Shown piece after piece: positions 55,998 through 64,000 of a DNA stretch of 64,000 nucleotides; within the stretch, counting starts at the first letter, position 1, and each line of letters begins with the position of its first letter. Source of the DNA: Cymodocea nodosa (lineage: Eukaryota > Streptophyta > Magnoliopsida > Alismatales > Cymodoceaceae); the NCBI GenBank assembly GCA_036874045.1, contig CM072342.1, positions 4,734,501 to 4,798,500 of the forward strand, in the 5' to 3' direction. The notes under the pieces were generated by a model. That model searched no databases, was not told where the DNA came from, and saw only the letters and a program-made list of their open reading frames with translations. The translations under genes were made by a program, and so were the position numbers.

Positions 55998-56425
55998 ATC
56001 GCATGGTTCTGTTGTGTTCTGCAAGAAATTAAACAAAAGTGCAACAGTTTGACTTAACTCGATCTTAGAAGAAGATGCTTGGATTGAACTTGGAATCACA
56101 TTTAATTATTATTATGACTCCAGTGCATCACACCATGCCTATTCAAAGGCCGAACTGAAGATTAATCAATTGGATGAGCTAGGAGGGAGGAGTTCGACAA
56201 AGAAGAAACTAGCATATTGCACATTTGATCAATTGATTCTGCCTGCGTTCATGAGTTGGAACATTTTTACGTCAGTGAGACGTAAGTGCATATGGCTCCA
56301 GCAAAAACAGAGAACAAAGGAGTTCTTAACACTGCACTAGATTGAGATTACTAAAGAATGACAAACTTGTAATACCATTTTGAGACCATCAAGGGATGGC
56401 AAACTCTTCTAGTTCTCCCTCTTGG
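55998..56425 (-). pseudogene. Relic of a third SSL copy (intron 1 fragment only)
   Basis: The DNA matches intron 1 of both SSL genes next to the exon 2 acceptor. Shared words include AAATTAAACAAAAGTGC, GGATTGAACTTGGAATCACA, TTATTATGACTCCA(G/C)TGCAT, GAACTGAAGATTAATC and ACCATCAAGG(G/A)ATG(G/A)CAAAC. The corresponding stretches are about 51010-51400 in copy A and 60770-61160 in copy B. It is visibly more diverged than A and B are from each other. No SSL exon is attached. It lies between the BTB pseudogene and SSL copy B, in the same orientation as the SSL genes. Confidence 0.75.
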
Positions 56426-57695
56426 ACCTGGTAATAAGGCTTACACCTGCCCCACCCAATCCGATAACTGGACCCAAACTTGTTGTACATGAGCCCAATC
56501 CAAGTAATTGGGAGAAACTCGACCTGCCCATTCAATGGTTTTTAAACTGATCTCCCCGGTCGGGGCCGATCGAAAAGGAGTTACAATCGGAAATGAAACC
56601 CTTCACCGAGAAGTCCAAAAAAGAACCAAATCTCAAGCATAAGAGAGGCCACACTTAACAGACCCTTCCGCTGGGAACTCGTAATAAGCCACCTTCAGCC
56701 GCAAAGCCATCTATATTCACCGCAGCATCTATGCTGAGCTTGAGCCTTAAGGATATAGGCTTTTCTCAAGCAACCCACTCTACGTTAGACACTCTATAGC
56801 TTCCAAGTTATTGAATCCCAGGTGTTGTAGCTCCATAACCTCCTCCATCGGTATCAAACCTTGTTATAACTATAGGTAAAAATGTACGTCTCAGCTTTCA
56901 AAGGAACCTCTTTTGTTTTCATACACTACAACACGTCTCTCATTCCAGCATTCTTAAAGCACCTCGGCCGCAATGAACTTCTTTACCGTTGGAGTTTTCA
57001 ACAAGACCTTGCTTTTTACCTCACAGAGTGCATTTAATGGGTTCGGATTTGAGTTTTTTAGTTTGCACCCGCTATACCCGATTAAGCTTAACATAAAATT
57101 AAGGTTCTTTAAGTCCCAACACATTTCCCATTTGATGCTTAATTGTTTGATTTTTAGTATCTTTTATATATTTGATTTTTTTCATAGACTTGTATTGACA
57201 TGCTGCTTTTCAAGTTGTATATTTAATTGTAGTTTCATTATGTCGCATCGTATACTCACAAATATATACCCGTTTACATACCCCACGTACCCGAATACTC
57301 CAAAACCCATTATACAACTATCGTACTTGCTAGCCTATTAAATTAGTTTCATCATGTGACTTTTATAATACATCAATAACAGTGAAAGTTTTTATAAGTC
57401 CGAATTTCCTTTTTCTTCACTTGATCTTCAAATGATCTCCATGGTTTTAATCTTGTCCTTGCTCCCTTGATGATCTTATTTGGTCCTTTCTATTCATAAT
57501 CTTCGTTTTACTCTCTTAATAATCATGGTCTTACTTCTTTCTATATCTTGTAACAAATTTGATCTATAGAAATCAACTTCATATTTTTATTATGTTTTAC
57601 ATCATCAAAATACACAAAGTGGTTCCTCTTTGAAACAAAGCTTCATTGAAATGCTCATTAGGGCTAACAAGCAAGCATCCACAGAGAAAACTTGC
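56426..57695. other. Intergenic DNA downstream of SSL copy B
   Basis: No gene recognised. The plus-strand ORF at 56973-57341 has no family features. Between about 56430 and 57310 the DNA shows phrases such as CCCAATCCAAGTAATTGGG and ACCCGCTATACCCGATTAAG that look like dispersed repeat sequence, without a clear class. Confidence 0.35.
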
Positions 57696-60600
57696 TCAAG
57701 GCTTAAGCGGATAAACAGCAACATAGGGCATGAGAACAGATCCTATCCACAGCTTCCCATCCCTCTCTTCCACTTCGCTGGCTGCCTTAACGGTTTTTCC
57801 CTGGCTGTCCTCCAGAATCTGCAACAGCTTCCCATCTGAACTGTACTTGCATAAAGCTGCATGAAGTTTGCCTCCAATGTGCAATAAATAATGATACTTG
57901 GCTGGAACTGGAAGCCTTAGAAGTAGGCTCCTTACTTGTGGCATCACAAAGAAGAAGTGACTGTAAAGATTACGGCGGCAATGAAGAGCTACCCAAAAGT
58001 CTCCATCCTCGTTGGTTCTCACATTATCAGGGAATCCTGGAAGGATAGCAAACAACTCACTTGTTCCCTTCTTCTCCCCTTTCAACCAGTATCTGCTGAG
58101 CCTGATCAGTTGGCAATAGTTAGAAATTATGCTTGAACTCGTTAATTAGTTTGCTGAATCGTGGTTCTGGAGAGCCAACGAAATAGTGGCGGTGACATCA
58201 GGACCATTTGTGGTAGTGATTGAGATCTTCACATCTAAGTGGCAAAGGGAATATTTTATGATAGAGTTATAACCATGTGGGTATCTTGATTTATCCAATA
58301 AACAGTTTACTACCTGTCACTTTGATGCGTCGAGCAAAATTCAAACTATCATCATAAATATAAATCTTTACAATAAGGCAATAAAGAACAGTTTTAATAT
58401 AAGAAAACAAAGAGTTGCAAAAATAAAAACAACCACAAATGTGTTTGTATGAAAAATTGCTGAATCTTAGAAGTTGGGAACTTGGGTATTATTGTGGAAG
58501 GATTACCATGAAAAATTACCAGCATAGCTTATTCATTTACAAAATTCATAAGGTTTTAATTTGGGAAACAAACTTCAAAAAACAGATATTGTGAAGAGAA
58601 AAAAGGTAACGACGTCCGTAATTTATACCGATAAATGGGTGTCATATAACCTTATTGGAATGCAAGAATACCATCAGTCAGGAGGAGGATCCAAACACCC
58701 ATATGAAGAATAAAAAAACTAGTTTAAGCTATGCTTCATGTAAGCATAGACCTTCCCCGGTAACTTTTGAATCCTATAAATATCAGCTTTGCAAGTGACA
58801 ATATCGAGGAAAAAGAATACCTGCCACGGGATCCTTCACAAAAGACAAGGAAAGATCCATCCTTGCCAAGAGAAACACCATTGGGGAACTGAAGATCCCA
58901 GAGAAGGACAGTGGTTTCCTTTGTAATGGCATCATACTTCAGAAGCCTCCCAGAAGGTTCCCCAGTGAAAACTAGCTGCATGAAGTTCCTAAGAAGCAAC
59001 AATCATGATATCAACTTTTTAATTAAAAGTACAGCTATCAACAAAAAATATTTGGAAACTATATTTGCACCTAACAATATTGCAAAACTAATACTCTCAC
59101 AGCCACATAATTGCCACATGGTTCCACATTGTGAACGTTTTTTTAAATTGCCAATCATGGTGAATGAAACACTGTGGCCGGTAATTTTTCCCTTCGTTTG
59201 TTTGGATCCAACTTTTATTATCATGAATTGGCTCCACCTTCATCCCTTTGATCAGAAAGTTATAGCTCCATCTTACTAGACCCTCCCATGTATCTGCTCC
59301 TAGCTTTCCCATGGAACCACATCAATAACAACTCATATAGGTTGGAACAATAGAATACCACCATATATCCTAATGATTTCCTACTTTGGTTATAGTTTGA
59401 TTCATAGGAAACCAGCTGAATTCATAGCCACATGCAAACCATGTTTAAAGTTGTGAATCTCCTGACTGGTTCTTCAGCAGTAAAATTTTATTTGCTAATA
59501 CATTGACTTATGTATATCAATTAATATGATTAAGTAACAAATATTTCATATTTCTCATTAATGTAGATACATGGTAGTCAACTTTTTTCTGCCGTAAATC
59601 AACTAAGTGGTATATTACTTGCTAAAGTGATTTACAGTTATATAGAAAAACAATAGTCTTGTTTACATTTAAAATTTTTGATTGCTAAAGTGGCTTATTA
59701 CTGAATTAGAATTGGTTGCCATTGGATTAGTGCAAAGACATGAAATATCTATTCAAATATCCATAGTTGCATGCTTCCTTTACTCCTGTGAATAAGCATC
59801 TCATTGAGTATGATTCAACACGTGCACTTAGAGATATAGTGTGTACATGCCAATTGCTCAACTTTTATTTTAGCTTACATGTATTCAAGTATTTGAAAAT
59901 CTAGGATGGTTGGTAAACCAGTAGAAGAAATTGTAACTATAGAAGCTATATCTGAAGGTTTTTAGGAAAAAAACTGTTTCAGCGTATTTCAGGAGAATAT
60001 CAAACATATTGTTTGAAATGTTTGTGATCCAATTCCATGGCTATGACATAAATGGTAGCATTTGGTTTATACTGTCGAAAGCTGTCTGCTGCAATAAATT
60101 CCTTCTGCAGGAAATAACAGTCACGGTGAAGCAAACACAGTGACTAGTTCAATCAGTGATGGTAGTTTGATTGCCATGATTAAATTTATTTTATACAAAA
60201 AAATACACAATTTAAAGATTTTACACCAGTCATGGCAACTTAAACTCCGTAACAATTTCAACTAGTCATGGTGTTTCAATCACCAAGACCAATATTTTTT
60301 TGAAAAAAAAAGGTTCACCACATGGTGTCGTGCCAGTTACATGACCACCATAACTATGGTTTTAAAATATTTTTAGGTGCAGTTGTAATTTCCAAATACT
60401 TTTGTTGATAGCTGTACTTTAAAAAAATTTGCCAAAAGGTTTTCTATTGCTGATGAAGAAAATTGAAGTATACCTTCTTTGATATTTTGAGCTGCTATCA
60501 GTAAAATAGATGTTCCCTTCGTCATCAACATCTAAATCATTGGTAAACTTAAGTGGAATTCCTTCAGCCTCTGTGGTAATTGGAATAGCCAGTCCTCCCT

Positions 60601-62374
60601 CTGGCCCAACCTTCAAAATTCCGAAATATGCATCTGCAATGTATAAATATCCTGTTTTTTTGTGGAAGCGAAGGCCCAGTGGCCTTCCACAAATGTGCTC
60701 ATTCTTTAGATAGCTTGATGGATTTGGCATTGGGTCACATATGGCTGATCTGCAAGAAAGTAAACAAAAGTGTATTTTGGATCACATAGTTCTATTCTGC
60801 AGAAAATTAAACAAAAGTGCAACACTTAATTCTTAGAAACAGATGTTTGGATTGAACTTGGAATCACAACTAATTATTATGACTCCACTGCATAGCACCG
60901 TGCCTCTTCAAAGGGCAAACTGAAGATTAATCGATTGGATCAACCAAGAGGAGTTCAACGTAACAGAAAGTGGCACATTGCACATTTGATAAATTCATTC
61001 TGATTTCGTGAGTTGGATCCTTTTGTATCCGTGAGCCATAAGTGTACATAGCTCCAGGAAAAACAGAGATCAAAAATTTCTAACACTAGATTGAGTTTAT
61101 CAAAGAATGGTAAACTTCTAACACTAGTTCGAGACCATTAAGGAATGACAAACTCTTCTAACTTTGCTTGGGTGGTTAGACACTATACATCTTGCAAGGT
61201 GATTTGGGTGCAAGACATTCCCATTTGTTTGGATGAATGGAAAAAAAATCACCAAAGATGTATGGATGTCCTTTCCATTTTCTTTCTAAATGCTAACATA
61301 ATACACATGTCAATTTTAAATCTTTAAAACATACTTCAAATGAAGTTTTATATACTGTAAAGTTATCTATAAATATTTTCAGAAAATCTTCAATCATTTC
61401 GGTAAAAATACCTTACAAAAAGTAATTGGTACATTATATAATTCAAATAGTCTATTTGTTTGGACGAATGGAAAAAAAATCATTAGGGATGTATGATTTT
61501 GATGGGATGTTGATCTTAATTTGAAGAATACAAGAGAGATATGGATGTAACGTAGGGTTTGGGAGATGATTGTCATTTAGGTTTATATTAAAAAATATAT
61601 TATATTCAACCAGAGGCCTTGTTTGCTGTGTTTGCTTGCAAAGTGCACAGGCCGTGGTCAACCAATAAGAAAGCCTCAGGTTGTGTACATCATCTTTTTT
61701 TGAAAAATATATACAACAGAAGTCATTGTTGTAAAACGTTCTCGCACGTAATTTGCACATGCTTTTCTTCGGTACAAACAAAATAACGAAAAGCCGCGAA
61801 GTGGAAGCAAATCACTTTAACAGTGAGAAGAAAGTTGTCAAGTAAAAAGCACACGATCAGATCAAGCAAGAGACAAGCTTGCGATACAAGAACCCCATAA
61901 ACAGAGGATGGGAGATCAAGTTGTATCAGAGGTGTAAACATGATGGACACGGACTATTTTACTTTTATGGTTTAAATTGAACAGAGAAACGGATAATATG
62001 ATCGAACCACATTACCGATTGGGAGAAGTGTAGGCGAAGTCGTGCCACGCGTTGCCGTCCCAGAAGACGATACGGCCATCAGCGACACCGGTGTAGGGGC
62101 CGCGTCCGCTAGGGTCGAAGGCGATGCTCTCCGGCCCCTGGACCTGGCCGAAGAACCTGATCTCGGCTCCCTGCAGAAGATCCTCTGCGTCGCGTTGCAC
62201 TGGAATCTCGGAGTGGGACGGCACCTGCACGTAGTAGGACTTGAAGCCCGGGAAGCCGGCCATGGATCCCTGCTTCCAGGGGTCCAGCCCGCAGTACAAC
62301 GCCGCCAGAACGGCCAGGAGTCCCGTCACCATCCCCTTTCCTGGGTAGTAGGAGGAGGAGGAGGAAGACGCCAT
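57696..62374 (-). CDS. Strictosidine synthase-like (SSL) protein, tandem copy B
   Basis: Four exons: 62374-62016, 60749-60474, 58988-58821 and 58101-57696, joining in frame to 402 residues. Intron positions and phases are identical to copy A. The protein is nearly the same as copy A through the anchor and propeller. Differences include a shorter serine run at the start, LVFCEGSRGR where copy A has LVFGEGSRGR, and a cluster in exon 4 (HCRRNLYSHFFFVMPQVRS against HFRRTFVSHLSSVMPRVRS). It ends MPYVAVYPLKP, which looks closer to other SSL proteins than copy A's MPFVAVFPLEP. Introns 1 and 2 are longer than in copy A (1266 and 1485 bp against 913 and 1120 bp) because of extra segments near 61300-61480, 61620-61830 and 59010-59460. 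Function is as for copy A: membrane-anchored, substrate unknown. Upstream DNA differs from copy A beyond about 80 bp, so the two may be expressed differently. Confidence 0.9.
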
Positions 62375-63147
62375 GGAGCAGAAGGACCGTCAGATGACGA
62401 AAACGTCGAATGCGAAGTCGTGGTGGGTGTATTTATCATTATGTTCGCGAGGGAAGGGTAGGTGTGGCACTCGCACCTCACGTTCGATCACGTGCCGTTG
62501 TCCGCACCGGTATGTACCGGCGGACGCAACAACCACCACCACACGAACTGCCCCGTGTCGTCTTCATCCCCATCTTTCCGTCCGGACGAGTGCTGTCGGT
62601 CGTTCCACGTCGTAGAAAGTAGAGACCTGGAGCCGCCTCCCTTGCCAGGTTGACAGCGACAGCAGTCAACGAGCCCCTTGACAGGTGGTGCTCTACTCAC
62701 CTTCAAATCAAAGTTTTTTTTTTTTCTTCAAAATAAAGGAAAATAGATTAATATACTTCAATTATCAAACTCTAATCAGAGAAAAATTATAAACAGAATC
62801 CACGATACAAATCACAAAAGTCTGAAAGCAAATAAAAGTCTAAAAACTAAATTGATGAAAACCAAAAGAAGGTTATTGTTCATGTTCTCCCTTCGCTGAG
62901 AATTAGTGGTTGTCGGGTTAGTGAATTTAATGATCCGATTAGGAGTTTCAACGTCTTTATTCTAGTGTTAGAGTTTGACGATGAAGTTTAGATTTCAGTG
63001 ATCTTTGTATGTTGACGAACCTTTAAAGAGTTTTGCACCTTTCAAATGGTACATATTATCATTTTCCTTATCTCTTTTTTATCTATGATTTATTAAGCAT
63101 AGAAACTATACTAGAAGCAATGGATATCTAATCACCCTTATAATAAA
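62375..63147. other. Upstream region of SSL copy B and probable LTR
   Basis: Up to about 62700 the DNA is GC-rich and should hold the promoter and leader of SSL copy B; the several short frames there overlap one another and look like chance. From about 62715 it is AT-rich and leads to a primer-binding-site-like word at 63148, so the last few hundred bases may be the 5' LTR of the element that follows. The LTR start cannot be fixed. Confidence 0.4.
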
Positions 63148-64000
63148 CCGATATCAAAGTCAACGACGAATCCCACGAGAAAGGCTTTTGGCGACACTGG
63201 TGGTCAACAAGATCTGGAAGAACAGCAGTCGGTAGCGTTTATGGATTACATGCAATACTGGATGATTCAACTACAAACCAAAGTAGATTCTCTTAACGTC
63301 CGAAAATCTTTTAACGAAAGCTATGGTAGGGGACCAACACCAAATTAGTCTGGGAGATACCAAGGTGAAGGAGCATAAACCTTTAATGGAACTCCTTATG
63401 GTCATTCTAAGTTAGATTATCTTCTGTACGACGGTAAAGGTAATGTGGATACTAACAACACAACAGATTCTAGCATACTAAAATGTTATGCCAGATGAAT
63501 GGGTAATTATTTTTGCCATCAGTCTCAGAGGACTGATCACACAATAGTTGTTCATTGCTAAGCAAACCAAGGAAATTGTAGTTTGGAGTGACTTATTAGT
63601 CAATGATCTTAAATCCAGATTTAGAGGTGGCACCTTGAGAGACTACAAGGATGAGATGTATCAACTAAGACAGGAGGGTTCAGTTGAAACTTATCTGAAA
63701 CAATCTAACGTTATTTCAACGAAGGTTTCTGGCCTTATAAGGTCAGCTTTGATTGTTGTTTTTGTGAGGAGTTTGCGCAAGGACAACATCAAATTCCTTG
63801 TTAAAGTGTTGCAGCCACCAATACTTGCTATGACAATCTCTTACGTCACTATGTATGAATCTTACAAAGACAATTGAGAAAAAAAAAAAAGTAGGAGCAA
63901 AGGTTGACGAGAAGGGCATTGATTGAGAAATGATCATACAGGCACATAAAGTGGCAACTAAGAGATTACAATGATTTTTAGTTAAAAGAAAAGTTGATAA
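63148..64000 (+). mobile_element. Left part of a Ty3/gypsy-like retrotransposon (gag region), cut by the window end
   Basis: CCGATATCAAAGTCAACG at 63148 resembles the tRNA-Met primer site (TGGTATCAGAGCC type). Gag-like pieces follow in order: SKLDYLLYDGKGN near 63408 (compare KLDFPRYDGxGDP), then, within the frame 63548-63877, NDLKSRFRGGTLRDYKDEMY and LRQEGSVETYLKQSN (compare F.DFQGALAKLRQTGTVRDYQ) and later LQPPILAMTISY. Stops and frameshifts separate the blocks, so the copy is degenerate. Pol, if present, lies beyond the window. Confidence 0.65.

Overview
This is a stretch of flowering-plant nuclear DNA. Genes have GT-AG introns, intergenic DNA is very AT-rich, and most large gaps and introns hold decayed transposons. 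Coding GC is uneven: the GAUT-like gene, the PPR 5' half, MPK6 exon 1, SSL exon 1 and the BTB copy are GC-rich, while the PMT2-like and ASC-1-like genes are AT-rich. That spread fits a monocot, perhaps a non-grass commelinid. This placement is an inference, and no species can be named from the sequence.

Layout, left to right. (1) A PMT2-type putative methyltransferase of the Golgi (+, CDS 2596-6594, six coding exons plus a 5'UTR intron). (2) A two-exon GAUT9-like galacturonosyltransferase (+, 8275-10056) with unusual active-site changes. (3) A 9-kb gene-poor gap holding a decayed PIF/Harbinger transposon (12276-15576) and a GC-rich 188-bp tandem duplication (about 16981-17346). (4) An ASC-1/TRIP4-like zinc-finger gene (+, 19130-31234). 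Its 7.7-kb second intron holds a truncated Ty3/gypsy element with a LINE piece inside it, a Tourist-like MITE, a hAT relic and an LTR-like repeat. (5) An intronless E-class PPR gene (+, 32057-33679). (6) An MPK6-type MAP kinase (-, 35459-43396, six exons). (7) A transposon-rich gap with two more MITEs of the same family. (8) Two tandem strictosidine synthase-like genes on the minus strand (48311-52278 and 57696-62374, start codons about 10.1 kb apart). Between them lie a BTB/POZ plus WD40-like pseudogene (+, 54469-55770) and a stray piece of a third SSL-type intron. (9) The left end of another Ty3/gypsy-like element, cut by the window edge.

The PMT2-like and GAUT-like proteins both belong to Golgi pectin-related families and are neighbours on the same strand. 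Beyond that I see no sign that the genes form one pathway; this reads as ordinary plant euchromatin. I found no previously undescribed system. The points most worth a second look are the GAUT9-like enzyme with an EDD in place of DDD and a missing conserved segment, the SSL/BTB duplication block, and the Harbinger element with its probable MITE family. Exon joins were made by hand from splice signals, reading-frame continuity and remembered family sequences.
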